Source of the DNA: Rugamonas sp045984285
GTDB lineage: Bacteria; Pseudomonadota; Gammaproteobacteria; Burkholderiales; Burkholderiaceae_D
DNA: 64,000 bases
Reading direction: 5' to 3'
Assembly: GCF_045984285.3 (NCBI RefSeq)
Contig: NZ_JBJQIK030000009.1
Location: forward strand, 1-64,000
The position numbers and the translations under genes were made by a program. Under the pieces are notes generated by a model. That model was not told where the DNA came from and ran no database searches. It saw only the letters and a list, made by a program, of their open reading frames with translations. Of this stretch, positions 53,438 through 62,320 are shown one piece after another; within the stretch, counting starts at the first letter, position 1, and every line of letters starts with the position of its first letter.

Positions 53438-55220
53438 GTTTCTGCATCCATTGTTTGACGACTTCGGCTACGCGTTCCGGCTCTTTTTCGGCCAGCAGTT
53501 TCAGGTGGTCCACCATCACGTCCACCGGTGATCCGGCAGGCGGCAGGTCGTAATTTTCCAGCAGCGGCACCACCGGCATGCCGGCGGCATTCATTTCGGC
53601 GCCCGGCAGGCCGGCCGCCACATGGCCCACGCCGAGGGCGCTGCCCGCGCCTTCCGGCAGGCCCAGCGCGCCGGCCATGGCGCCGCCCTGCAGCACGCTG
53701 CCCGGCATGCCGGCCACCTCGGCCGCGCTGGCGCCGCGGCGGTCGCCGCCACCGCGCAGGCCGCCGGCCAGCAGCGGGCCGCTCGGCGCCGGCGCCGGGG
53801 CCAGCTTGTTGGTCAGCAGCTTCATCAGCGGGCGCAGGACCAGCAGCCAGCCGAGCAGGGCGGCCACGGCGTAGCTGGCCCAGGTGCTGAAGTCGACCAC
53901 ATTGTCGCGCTCCTGCCACCATGGCACCGGCGCGGCCTTGGCCGGGAAGTTCATCGCCGTCACCACCAGGGTGTCGCCGCGTTCGGCATTGATGCCGAGG
54001 CCGTTGCGCAGCACCTTGTCGATATTGGCCAGCTCCGGCGCGGTCCAGCCCGTTTTAGGGAAGGGCGCTGCCGCATGGGCCAGCACCACCGCCACATTCT
54101 GGTGTTCCAGGCGGCCGCGGGCGCGCTTGGTCTGGGTGATGCTGCGGTCGTAGGCGTACTGGCGGGTGGTGGCGTTCTTGCGCGCGGTGCCGTCCTGCGG
54201 GTTGGCGACCGGCTGGCCGTCTTCGCCGGTGGCCGGGGCCGGGGCGGCGGCCGGCGGCCGGTTCGACAGGGTGCCCGGCACGCCCATCGCCAGGCGGTTG
54301 CGGTCCTGTTCCTCGCGCATCGCTTCGCTGGTGACTTTCGGCGCTTCGCCGAATTTCTCCACCGTCTCTTCCACCTTGTCGTTGTCGACGGCGGCCGTCA
54401 CGCTGATGCGGAAATTGTCTTCGCCCACGATGGGGCCGAGCAGGCCGCGGATATTGCCCTTGATCTCTTCCTGGATGCGCTTCTGGTTGTCGTTGGTGGC
54501 GGCCGAGGAATCGAAGCCGTCCGTCAGGTCCACGCGCGAGGACAGCAGGTTGCCGGCCTGGTCCACCAGGCTGACGCGCGCCGGCGCCAGCGAGGCCACG
54601 CTGCCCGACACCATATTGACGATGGCGGCGATCTGCTCCGGCGCCAGGTTGCGGCCCGGCTTGGTCGACACCACCACCGAGGCCGAGGACTTGTCGCCGT
54701 CGGCCGACACGAAGGAGGTCGATTTCGCGATCGACAGGTGGACGCGGGCGGAAGCGATGGCGTCCAGCGTCATGATGCTTTGCGACAGCTCGCCTTCCAG
54801 GCCGCGGCGGAAGCGCACGTCCTGCACGAACTGCGACACGCCCAGCGGGTCGTTCTTGTCCATCAGCTCCAGGCCGGCCGGCAGCTGGGCCGTCACGCCT
54901 TTCGAGGCCAGCAGCATGCGCACCCGGCCCAGCTCTTCGTCCGGCACCAGCACCTGGCCGGTATCCGGATGCAGGCGGTAGGGAACCTTCTCCGCGTCCA
55001 GCACATTCATCATGTCGGCCACGGCGACCTTCTCGCGCGCGCCGAACACGGGCTTGTAGCCGGCCTGGTCCTTCCACAGGAACATCAGCACCAGGGCGGT
55101 CACGCCGATGGCCAGCAGCAGCAGGGGATAGAGGTTTTTCAGCAATGCCGGTGGCACGGCCGGCATGGCATTGGGGCCAGTACGCCAGCGCCCGAAGGCG
55201 GACTTGATGGTGTTCAGCAC
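53424..55220 (-). CDS. fliF: flagellar MS-ring protein FliF
   Basis: A 598-residue inner-membrane ring protein. Two membrane helices flank the periplasmic part (about 25-46 and 445-465). LQDQAGYKPVFG-like FWKDQAGYKPVFG, then DAEKVPYRLHPDTGQVLVPDE, and DPLGVSQFVQDVRFRRGLEGEL are family signatures. The C-terminal cytoplasmic tail (VMVDHLKLLAEKEPERVAEVVKQWM) binds FliG. Confidence 0.94.
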   Translation of the reverse strand: MLNTIKSAFGRWRTGPNAMPAVPPALLKNLYPLLLLAIGVTALVLMFLWKDQAGYKPVFGAREKVAVADMMNVLDAEKVPYRLHPDTGQVLVPDEELGRVRMLLASKGVTAQLPAGLELMDKNDPLGVSQFVQDVRFRRGLEGELSQSIMTLDAIASARVHLSIAKSTSFVSADGDKSSASVVVSTKPGRNLAPEQIAAIVNMVSGSVASLAPARVSLVDQAGNLLSSRVDLTDGFDSSAATNDNQKRIQEEIKGNIRGLLGPIVGEDNFRISVTAAVDNDKVEETVEKFGEAPKVTSEAMREEQDRNRLAMGVPGTLSNRPPAAAPAPATGEDGQPVANPQDGTARKNATTRQYAYDRSITQTKRARGRLEHQNVAVVLAHAAAPFPKTGWTAPELANIDKVLRNGLGINAERGDTLVVTAMNFPAKAAPVPWWQERDNVVDFSTWASYAVAALLGWLLVLRPLMKLLTNKLAPAPAPSGPLLAGGLRGGGDRRGASAAEVAGMPGSVLQGGAMAGALGLPEGAGSALGVGHVAAGLPGAEMNAAGMPVVPLLENYDLPPAGSPVDVMVDHLKLLAEKEPERVAEVVKQWMQKHGRA

Positions 55221-55250
55221 GTCAGATCTTTCGTGTAAAACGACAGGAGC

Positions 55251-55601
55251 TTACAGCGGGAGTTTGATGAGGTCTTCGACAGCGCCCATCACCTTGTTGC
55301 GGACTTGCATCAGCATCTGGAAGGACAGGCTCGCTTCCTGGCTGGCCAGCATGGCGCCGACCAGGTCGTCGCTGCGGCCGGCGTCCACATCGGCCATCTT
55401 TTCGCCGGCGGCGCGGTCGGCCGCGTTCACGCCATGGATGGCATCGGCCATGGACTGGCTGAAGGAAGCAGTATTGGGTTGGTGGCCGGCGCTGAATTGC
55501 GCGGCCGGCGCGATGGTGGCCGCATGCTGGGCCAGACCGGAAGCCGCATTGTTCAATGCCGCCAGATCGGCCTTGATCATGCCGGCGAGTTCATTTGCCA
55601 T
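55251..55601 (-). CDS. fliE: flagellar hook-basal body complex protein FliE
   Basis: A 116-residue adapter between MS ring and rod. The C-terminal half (DVDAGRSDDLVGAMLASQEASLSFQMLMQVRNKVMGAVEDLIKLPL, split here across the conserved AxxxSFQMLMQVRNK segment) is typical. GGAGA lies upstream of ATG 55601. It is the first gene of the leftward fliE-to-fliJ run and is divergent from the fliM-like gene. Confidence 0.93.
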   Translation of the reverse strand: MANELAGMIKADLAALNNAASGLAQHAATIAPAAQFSAGHQPNTASFSQSMADAIHGVNAADRAAGEKMADVDAGRSDDLVGAMLASQEASLSFQMLMQVRNKVMGAVEDLIKLPL

Positions 55602-55964
55602 TTGCCATCTCCACTTGCAAAGCTTGGTCTCACATCGTTCGGTTTGCAGTCCTGTCCGCCAGCGCCGCGGACAGTAACCACAAGTCGGAAAAAATTCTGC
55701 CAGTGTGTTGCGTTTTGGACCGATTTATCGGCAGCGCGTGGACTTTGGCCCACGTCTTGTTATGTTCGAGTAAGAATCAATGCGCTGCAATGGTTCTGCG
55801 GCATGTGCTCTGCCACGCCAAGAACAAGCTTACCCTCTGGCAACTACCCTGTAAAGAGGTATTTGGGAAGCTTGGCCGAAAGGGCTATTGTTGCGTGGCA
55901 ATATGGATGAATTTCATGTATTCTACGCTGCCAAAGCGTCCCGCGCCTCACAGATTGGGATAGG
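55602..55964. promoter_or_regulatory. divergent intergenic region between fliE and fliM, no gene
   Basis: 363 nt without a credible gene. It must supply promoters for the leftward fliE run and the rightward fliM run. On the plus strand TTGGCCC-N5-TTGTT at 55745-55761 is two bases from a sigma54 -24/-12 site with correct GG-N10-G spacing. On the minus strand TGGCAG with TTTTTTC at about 55690-55702 is a weaker candidate toward fliE. A perfect sigma28 -10 (GCCGATAA, minus strand, 55725-55732) lacks a -35 at correct spacing. No lafK-like gene lies here, unlike in E. coli Flag-2. Confidence 0.35.
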
Positions 55965-56849
55965 ATGAATGGTGCAGACGGACATAGTAGACTGATGACC
56001 AAGACACAAACCCAACACCTCGTGCTCGATCCCTGCCTGCTGGGGCGCCCCGTACACCGGCTGCCGCTGTTCGCGGCCCAGCTGCGCGAGGACCTGGCGC
56101 AGGCCATGCGCCTGCCGCTGAACCGCCGCTACTGGGGCAGCTTCCAGGTCGACGATGTCGCGTTTTCCCGACTCCAGGGGCGCGAGGACTCGCTGCGCTG
56201 GCTGCATTTTTCCGCGCCCGGCGGTAGTATTGGCTGTGCCTTCGAACGCAAGGCCCTGCTGGCGGTGCTGAACTTCCGGTATGGCCGCGGCAAGGGCAGC
56301 CTGGCGGTGACGGACGAATCCCAGATCAAGGTCACCAATACGGAAGAGCGCCTCGCTGTGGTGCTGGGACAACAGCTGGCCAGCACCCTGGCCGGCCGCA
56401 TCGAACTCAACCTGCCTGCCGTCGACAAGGGCGAGGCAGCGGCGGAGGAAATCCGCCCGGCCACCGGGTCCCATCCGCCCAAGGGCACCTGGGTGATTAC
56501 GATTACCGTCAGCGAGACGGGAGGCACGGCCGGCGGCCGCATCTTCCTGGCGCTGGACAAGCAGATGATTGCCGATGTGCTGCGCGGCCTGTTGCCCGAG
56601 CGCGACACCAGCCGCAAGGCGGCAAAAGCACCGGGGCCGCTGGCGGCGCGGCTCCAGGTGGGCCTGAACGGCCGGCTGGTCAGCAAGGAAGTCTCGCTCG
56701 GCGCGCTGTTCGACATGCGCGTCGGCGACGTCATTCCGATCAGCCTGAACAGGGCAGAAGTCATGCTCGAAGATTCCCGCCTGTTTACGGCAGCGGTGAC
56801 TGAGCATAAAGGCAAACTCTGCTTAACCTCTTTTGAAGATATCGAGTAA
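55965..56849 (+). CDS. fliM: FliM-like motor switch protein (lateral type), short
   Basis: A 294-residue C-ring protein, shorter than the usual 320-350. The C-terminal SpoA domain is clear (about 222-290: ARLQVGLNGRLVSKEVSLG, FDMRVGDVIPISLN). The N-terminus lacks the LSQxEIDALL CheY-binding segment. The central FliM body is divergent, with features shared with YscQ/SctQ-type proteins (LDPCLLGRPVHRLPLF). Its place before fliN, fliP, fliQ, fliR fits LfiM. ATG 55965 has only a weak Shine-Dalgarno; ATG 55995 is an alternative. Confidence 0.82.
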   Translation: MNGADGHSRLMTKTQTQHLVLDPCLLGRPVHRLPLFAAQLREDLAQAMRLPLNRRYWGSFQVDDVAFSRLQGREDSLRWLHFSAPGGSIGCAFERKALLAVLNFRYGRGKGSLAVTDESQIKVTNTEERLAVVLGQQLASTLAGRIELNLPAVDKGEAAAEEIRPATGSHPPKGTWVITITVSETGGTAGGRIFLALDKQMIADVLRGLLPERDTSRKAAKAPGPLAARLQVGLNGRLVSKEVSLGALFDMRVGDVIPISLNRAEVMLEDSRLFTAAVTEHKGKLCLTSFEDIE

Positions 56850-56852
56850 TCC

Positions 56853-57230
56853 ATGATGAATGTAAATGCCAATGGCAATAACGACGGTCTGCTGGACGAT
56901 ATGGCGGAAGAGATGCTGATCGATCCGGTTGGCGACGACCTGTCCGATATGCCGCTGCCGCGCACGCCGCGCCGCGACCTGCCGCAGATGATGCGCAAGA
57001 TCCCGGTGCAGCTGACCCTGGAAGTGGGCTCGGCCCGCGTCTCGCTGCAGGAACTGATGTCGATCGGACCGGACAGCGTGGTGGAGCTGGACACCCTGGC
57101 TGGCGAACCGCTGGTGATCAAGGTCAACGGCACGGCCATCGGCCGCGCCGAAGTGGTGGTGGCAGGCGAAAACTACGGCCTCAAGGTAATCGACCTCGAC
57201 GGACTGAATCTGGACATGATGGCGCCATGA
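56853..57230 (+). CDS. fliN: flagellar motor switch protein FliN
   Basis: A 125-residue C-ring protein with a C-terminal SpoA domain: KIPVQLTLEVGSARVSLQEL, DSVVELDTLAGEPLVIKVNG, and GRAEVVVAGENYGLKV. It starts 3 nt after the fliM stop and its stop overlaps fliP as ATGA. The N-terminus is acidic and variable, as is usual. Confidence 0.94.
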   Translation: MMNVNANGNNDGLLDDMAEEMLIDPVGDDLSDMPLPRTPRRDLPQMMRKIPVQLTLEVGSARVSLQELMSIGPDSVVELDTLAGEPLVIKVNGTAIGRAEVVVAGENYGLKVIDLDGLNLDMMAP

Positions 57231-58018
57231 TGTTGGCGCCCCTGCTGCCGGCCGGCCGCGTAGCCAGGCCCGCCGGCATGCCCGCAGCGGCGCTGCCGCT
57301 GCTTGTTCTGCCTGCACTGCTGTTTGCCTGCCTTCCCGCGCAGGCCCAGGACCTGCTCGCCAATGTCGTGCCCGGCGCGCGCACCGAGCTGTCGGTGAAG
57401 ATGCAGATCCTGATCATCATGACCTTGCTGGGCCTCTTGCCCATCATGGTCATGATGATGACCAGCTTCACCCGTTTCGTCATCGTGCTGTCGCTGCTGC
57501 GCCAGGCCCTGGGCCTGCAGCAGGGCCTGCCCAACCGCATCATCACCGGCGTGGCCCTGATCCTGACCCTGCTGGTGATGAAGCCGGTCGGCGACCAGAT
57601 CTGGCGCGACGCCTTCCTCCCTTACGACCAGGACAAGATCGGCCTCAACGAGGCGCTCAAGATCGCCGAACAGCCGGTTTCGCGCTTCATGCTGGCCCAG
57701 ACCAGCAAGGCCTCGCTGAAGCAGATCGCCCACCTGGCGGGCGAGGACCATATCGCCACGCCGGCCGAGCACGGCTTTGCCGTCAAGCTGGCGGCCTTCG
57801 TGCTGTCGGAGCTGAAGACCGCCTTCCAGATCGGCTGCATGCTCTTCATTCCCTTCCTGATCATCGACCTGGTGGTGTCCTCGGTGCTGATGGCCATGGG
57901 TATGATGATGCTGTCGCCGCTGGTTATCTCGCTGCCGTTCAAGCTGCTGCTGTTCGTGCTGGTCGATGGCTGGACCCTGACCGTCAACACGCTCGTCACG
58001 AGCATCCAGGCCTACTGA
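57227..58018 (+). CDS. fliP: flagellar type III export gate protein FliP
   Basis: A 263-residue export-gate membrane protein with a cleavable signal peptide (cleavage near AQA) and four membrane segments. Signatures are IIMTLLGLLPIMVMMMTSFTRFVIVLSLLRQALGLQ, split around TSFTRFVIVLSLLRQALG, and FLIIDLVVSSVLMAMGMMML. fliO, which often precedes fliP, is absent here. The start overlaps fliN. Confidence 0.95.
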   Translation: MMLAPLLPAGRVARPAGMPAAALPLLVLPALLFACLPAQAQDLLANVVPGARTELSVKMQILIIMTLLGLLPIMVMMMTSFTRFVIVLSLLRQALGLQQGLPNRIITGVALILTLLVMKPVGDQIWRDAFLPYDQDKIGLNEALKIAEQPVSRFMLAQTSKASLKQIAHLAGEDHIATPAEHGFAVKLAAFVLSELKTAFQIGCMLFIPFLIIDLVVSSVLMAMGMMMLSPLVISLPFKLLLFVLVDGWTLTVNTLVTSIQAY

Positions 58019-58019
58019 T

Positions 58020-58292
58020 ATGCTGACGCCGGAAATTGCCGTCGACCTGATCATCGAGGCCCTGCACATCGTCATGATCCTGGTCATGGTGCTGGTGATC
58101 CCCGGCCTCGTCACCGGCCTGCTGGTGGCGCTGGTGCAGGCCGCCACCCAGATCAACGAGCAGACCCTGAGCTTCCTGCCGCGCCTGCTGGTCACGCTGC
58201 TGGCCATCATCCTCACCGGGCAGTGGATGGCGGGCTACCTGATGGATTACTGCGTGTCGATATTCAACCGCGCCGCCACCCTGGTCGGCTAG
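58020..58292 (+). CDS. fliQ: flagellar type III export gate protein FliQ
   Basis: A 90-residue protein with two membrane helices. MLTPEIAVDLIIEALHIV, GLLVALVQAATQINEQTLSFLPR and MDYCVSIFNRAATL match FliQ exactly in layout. It starts one base after the fliP stop codon. Confidence 0.95.
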   Translation: MLTPEIAVDLIIEALHIVMILVMVLVIPGLVTGLLVALVQAATQINEQTLSFLPRLLVTLLAIILTGQWMAGYLMDYCVSIFNRAATLVG

Positions 58293-58304
58293 CGCCACCC
58301 CCGC

Positions 58305-59090
58305 ATGGAACCGGTCCTGTACAACCTGCTGCCCCTGCTGAACGCACTGTGGTGGCCCTTTGTGCGCATCATGGCGATGCTGAGCGCCGCGCCCGTGCTG
58401 GGCGAGATGATGGTGCCGGTGCCGGTCCGTATCCTGGTGTCCCTGGTATTGGCCATCATCATGCTGCCCATCACCAACAAGGAGCAGGTGGTCATCGACC
58501 CCTTCACCTTGCGCGCGGTGGTGGCCACGCTGGAGCAGGCCATCATCGGCGGCGTGATCGGGCTGGCCTTCCACTTCACCATGTCGGCCATCGGCGTGCT
58601 GGGCTTCATCGTCTCGAGCCAGATGGGCTTCTCGCTGGCGGTGATGAACGATCCGCTGAACGGCACCTCGTCGGACGTGGTATCGGCGCTGCTGGCCATG
58701 CTCACCATCATCATCTTCTTCGCCGTCGACGCCCACCTGGTGCTGGCCGGCGTGATCGGCGAAAGCTTCCGCGCCTGGCCGCTGGGCAGCGGCTACAGGC
58801 CGCTGCTGCTGGAAACGGTGGCCTGGAACGTGGCCTGGGTGTTCTCGGCCGCCATGCTGCTGGCGATTCCGATCGTGTTTTCCACGCTGGTGGTGCAGCT
58901 GGGCTTCGGCTTCCTGAACCGGGTGGCGCCCACGCTGAACCTGTTCGCGCTGGGCTTTTCCGTCATCACCGTCTTCGGCCTGCTGATGCTGGGCCATGTG
59001 GTGCGCTTCATTCCCGAACACTATGTGCGCATGTCCGGCCGCGTGCTGGACATGATACGGCAGCAGATGCAGGCGGCGGGCCATGGCTGA
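58305..59090 (+). CDS. fliR: flagellar type III export gate protein FliR
   Basis: A 261-residue export-gate protein with six predicted membrane segments. PFVRIMAMLSAAPVLGEMMVPVPVRI, split around APVLGEMMVPVPVRI, and FGFLNRVAPTLNLFALGFSV are FliR signatures. It overlaps flhB by 8 nt, suggesting coupled translation. Confidence 0.95.
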   Translation: MEPVLYNLLPLLNALWWPFVRIMAMLSAAPVLGEMMVPVPVRILVSLVLAIIMLPITNKEQVVIDPFTLRAVVATLEQAIIGGVIGLAFHFTMSAIGVLGFIVSSQMGFSLAVMNDPLNGTSSDVVSALLAMLTIIIFFAVDAHLVLAGVIGESFRAWPLGSGYRPLLLETVAWNVAWVFSAAMLLAIPIVFSTLVVQLGFGFLNRVAPTLNLFALGFSVITVFGLLMLGHVVRFIPEHYVRMSGRVLDMIRQQMQAAGHG

Positions 59091-60222
59091 CAACAGTACC
59101 GGCGACAAGTCAGAGAAGGCCTCAGCCCAGAAGCTGAAGAAGGCCCGCCAGGAAGGGCAGGTGGTGCGTTCGCGCGACCTGGCCACGGCCATCGGCATCC
59201 TGGTCAGCCTCAAGCTTTTCGTGTTCCTGCTGCCCGGCTACCTGCAGGATTTCCGCGCGCTGTTCCATGCCGGCTTCCTGTCCCTGGACAGCCCGGGCGC
59301 CATCGACAACGGCATGACGGTCATGCTGGGCAACTCGGCGCTGCTGCTGCTCAAGATGCTGGTGCCGCTGTTCGTGGTGCCGCTGTTCATCGTGCTGGCC
59401 GCCATGGTGCCGGGCGGCTGGGTGGTCAGCACCAAGCACTGGGAGCCCAAGTTCGAACGCCTCAGCCCGGCCGCCAACCTGGGCCGCCTGTTCAGCGGCA
59501 AGCACGCCTGGGAACTGGCGCTGTCGGTCGGCAAGGCGGGCGTGCTGGGCTGGGTGCTGGTGCACGTGGCGCGCTCCACGGTGGGCGACTACACGCGGCT
59601 GCAGTCGCTGCCGCTGGACGAGGCCATGCTGAACGGCTCGGCCCTGATGCTGGACGGCCTGATGGCCCTGGTGGCGGTGTTCGTCATCTTCGCCATCATC
59701 GACGTGCCGGCCCAGGCCTTCTTCTACGCGCGCCAGCAGCGCATGAGCAAGCAGGACCTGAAGGAAGAACACAAGACCAGCGAAGGCCGGCCCGAAGTGC
59801 GCCAGCGCATCCGCCAGCTGCAGCGCGCCCTGGCCCAGCGCAGCGCGCGCAAGACGGTGCCGAATGCCGACGTGGTGGTGGTCAACCCGGAACACTATGC
59901 GGTGGCCCTCAAGTACGACGAGAAACGTGCCGAAGCCCCCTTTGTGCTGGCCAAGGGCGTGGACGAGATGGCGCTGTACATCCGCAGGATCGCGCAGGAG
60001 AGCGGCGTCGAGGTCATGCCTTTGCCGCCGCTGGCACGCGCCATTTACAATACCAGCCAGGTCAACCAGCAGATACCGGTGCAGCTGTACCAGGCGGTGT
60101 CGCAGGTGCTGCATTATGTGCTGCAGATGAAAGCTTTCCGGGCCGGCCGGCGCCAGGCGCTGCCCCCGTTCCCGGACCAGGTAGTGGTTCCAACATCGAT
60201 GAGTGAGGCTTCAACGTCATGA
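59083..60222 (+). CDS. flhB: flagellar export switch protein FlhB (NPEH variant)
   Basis: A 379-residue inner-membrane protein that switches export specificity. The start DNSTGDKSEKASAQKLKKAR is the conserved N-terminus, and four membrane helices follow. The cytoplasmic autocleavage motif reads N268-P-E-H271 instead of the usual NPTH; asparagine and proline at the scissile bond are kept. The following AVALKYDEKRAEAPFVLAKG is conserved. The C-terminal tail (about 355-379) is proline-rich. It overlaps flhA by 4 nt. Confidence 0.94.
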   Translation: MADNSTGDKSEKASAQKLKKARQEGQVVRSRDLATAIGILVSLKLFVFLLPGYLQDFRALFHAGFLSLDSPGAIDNGMTVMLGNSALLLLKMLVPLFVVPLFIVLAAMVPGGWVVSTKHWEPKFERLSPAANLGRLFSGKHAWELALSVGKAGVLGWVLVHVARSTVGDYTRLQSLPLDEAMLNGSALMLDGLMALVAVFVIFAIIDVPAQAFFYARQQRMSKQDLKEEHKTSEGRPEVRQRIRQLQRALAQRSARKTVPNADVVVVNPEHYAVALKYDEKRAEAPFVLAKGVDEMALYIRRIAQESGVEVMPLPPLARAIYNTSQVNQQIPVQLYQAVSQVLHYVLQMKAFRAGRRQALPPFPDQVVVPTSMSEASTS

Positions 60223-62309
60223 ATTTCTTCAACCGGATGATCGCAGAGATGCGCCGCCATAAATTCGCCACCCCGGCCTTCGTGGTCGCGATCCTGGCGA
60301 TGATCATCCTTCCGCTGCCGCCGATGCTGCTGGACGTGCTGTTCACCTTCAACATCGTGCTGTCGCTGATCGTCATCCTGGTGTCGGTGAGCGCCAAGCG
60401 CCCGCTGGACTTCTCGGTGTTCCCGACCGTGATCCTGGCCACCACGCTGGCCCGCCTGACGCTGAATGTGGCCTCCACCCGCGTGGTGCTGCTGCACGGC
60501 CATAACGGCACGCATGCCGCCGGTTCGGTGATCGAGGCCTTCGGCAATGTGGTCATCGGCGGCAATTTCGTGGTCGGCATGGTGGTGTTCGTGATCCTGA
60601 TGATCATTAACTTCGCCGTCGTCACCAAGGGCGCGGAGCGCATCTCCGAAGTGTCGGCGCGCTTCACGCTCGATGCCTTGCCCGGCAAGCAGATGGCGAT
60701 CGACGCCGACCTGAATGCCGGCCTGATCAACCAGGAAAAAGCCCAGCTGCGCCGGCGCGAAGTGGCCACCGAAGCGGACTTCTACGGCGCCATGGACGGC
60801 GCCTCCAAGTTCGTGCGCGGCGACGCCATCGCCTCCATCCTGATCCTCATCATCAACCTGGTGGGCGGCGTGGCCATCGGTTCGCTGATGCACGACCTGT
60901 CCTTCGGCGACGCCTTCCGCACCTATGCGCTGCTGACCATCGGCGACGGTCTGGTGGCCCAGATCCCGGCGCTGCTGCTGTCGGCCGCGGCCGCCATCAT
61001 CGTGACCCGCGTCAGCGACTCGGGCGACTTCGAACAGCAGGTCGGCAGCCAGCTGCTGGCCTCGCCGAACGTGCTGTTCAGCGCGGCGGCCGTCATGGTC
61101 ATCCTCGGCCTGGTGCCGGGCATGCCGTGGCAGGTGTTCCTGATCTTTGCCGGCGTGATCGCCTTTGTCGGCTGGCGCATGCAGCAGCGCCAGGCGCGGG
61201 TGCCGGACAATAGCAACCTGGCCGCCATCGAGGCCGCCCTCAGCGACCAGAAGACGCCGGAGCTGGAGTGGCAGAACCTGCCCATGGTGCAGCCGATGCA
61301 GGTGCTGCTGGGCTACAAGCTGGTGGGCATGATCGACAAGGCGCACGGCGAGCTGCTGACCAAGCGGGTGCGCGGCGTGCGCCAGAGCCTGTCCGAATCC
61401 ATGGGCATCGTGCTGCCGCCGATCGGCGTGCGCGACGACCTGGGCCTGAAGCCTTCGCAGTATTCGGTGGTGCTGAGCGGCGCCGTGGTGGCGCAGGCCG
61501 AAGTGTTCCCCGACCGCCTGATGGCCATCGCTTCCGGCAATACCTACGGCCAGGTCGACGGCATCCCCGGCATCGAGCCCGCCTACGGCATGCCCGTGAC
61601 CTGGATCGATCCCAAGGACAAGGCCCAGGCCCTGGGCCTCGGCTACCAGGTGGTGGAGGCCCCGAGCGCCATCGCCACCCACGTGTCGAAACTGATCCGC
61701 GAATACCTGCCCGAGCTGTTCCGCCATGAGGACGTATCGGCCATCATCGAACGCCTGACGGCGCTGTCGCCCAAGCTGGGCGGTGCGCTGGACAAGGCGC
61801 TGACCCATACCCAGATGCTGCGCGTGTTCCGCGCGCTGCTGGCGGAAAACGTGTCGCTGAAGGACATCGTGCCGATCGCCACCACCTTGCTGGACAGCTC
61901 GGAAACCACCAAGGATCCCATCCTGCTGGCGGCCGAAGTGCGCTGCGCGCTGCGGCGCCAGATCGTGGCCGGCCTGTTCGGCCAGAAGACCGAAATGCTG
62001 GCCTTCAACCTGGGCGGCGAACTGGAAAACATGCTGCTCGGTTCCCTGAACCAGGCGCGCCAGAGCGGCAAGGTGGTGCTGGACAACTACCCGATCGACC
62101 CGCACCTGCTGTCGCAGCTGCAGGTCAATATGCCGGTGGCGCGCGAACAGATGAAGCAGCAGGCCACGCCGCCGCTGCTGCTGGTGCTGCCGCAGATCCG
62201 TCCGCTGCTGGCGCGCTACGCGCGCCTGTTCGCGCCGGGCCTGCATGTGCTCTCGTATAACGAAGTGCCGGAAAACCGCGAAGTCAGCATCATCGGCACC
62301 GTCGGATAA
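60219..62309 (+). CDS. flhA: flagellar type III export protein FlhA
   Basis: A 696-residue export-gate protein. The N-terminal membrane half (about 1-325) includes LTLNVASTRVVL, VVTKGAERISEVSARFTLDALPGKQMAIDADLNAG split around the FHIPEP-type stretch FTLDALPGKQMAIDADL, and LLLSAAAAIIVTR. The cytoplasmic half has GVLPPIGVRDD-like IVLPPIGVRDDL and ends EVSIIGTVG. Length and motifs match FlhA. It is the last flagellar gene in the run; a PLP-enzyme gene follows after 11 nt. Confidence 0.96.
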   Translation: MNFFNRMIAEMRRHKFATPAFVVAILAMIILPLPPMLLDVLFTFNIVLSLIVILVSVSAKRPLDFSVFPTVILATTLARLTLNVASTRVVLLHGHNGTHAAGSVIEAFGNVVIGGNFVVGMVVFVILMIINFAVVTKGAERISEVSARFTLDALPGKQMAIDADLNAGLINQEKAQLRRREVATEADFYGAMDGASKFVRGDAIASILILIINLVGGVAIGSLMHDLSFGDAFRTYALLTIGDGLVAQIPALLLSAAAAIIVTRVSDSGDFEQQVGSQLLASPNVLFSAAAVMVILGLVPGMPWQVFLIFAGVIAFVGWRMQQRQARVPDNSNLAAIEAALSDQKTPELEWQNLPMVQPMQVLLGYKLVGMIDKAHGELLTKRVRGVRQSLSESMGIVLPPIGVRDDLGLKPSQYSVVLSGAVVAQAEVFPDRLMAIASGNTYGQVDGIPGIEPAYGMPVTWIDPKDKAQALGLGYQVVEAPSAIATHVSKLIREYLPELFRHEDVSAIIERLTALSPKLGGALDKALTHTQMLRVFRALLAENVSLKDIVPIATTLLDSSETTKDPILLAAEVRCALRRQIVAGLFGQKTEMLAFNLGGELENMLLGSLNQARQSGKVVLDNYPIDPHLLSQLQVNMPVAREQMKQQATPPLLLVLPQIRPLLARYARLFAPGLHVLSYNEVPENREVSIIGTVG

Positions 62310-62320
62310 AGGAAAACACC

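Noticed and set aside
55725..55747. Sigma28 promoter for fliE (GCCGATAA with CAAA upstream)
   Set aside because: The -10 is perfect, but the only -35-like CAAA is 11 nt away instead of about 15, so spacing is wrong.
60114..62246. 710-codon minus-strand frame
   Set aside because: Antisense to flhA, with His/Gln/Arg-rich translation typical of a shadow frame.
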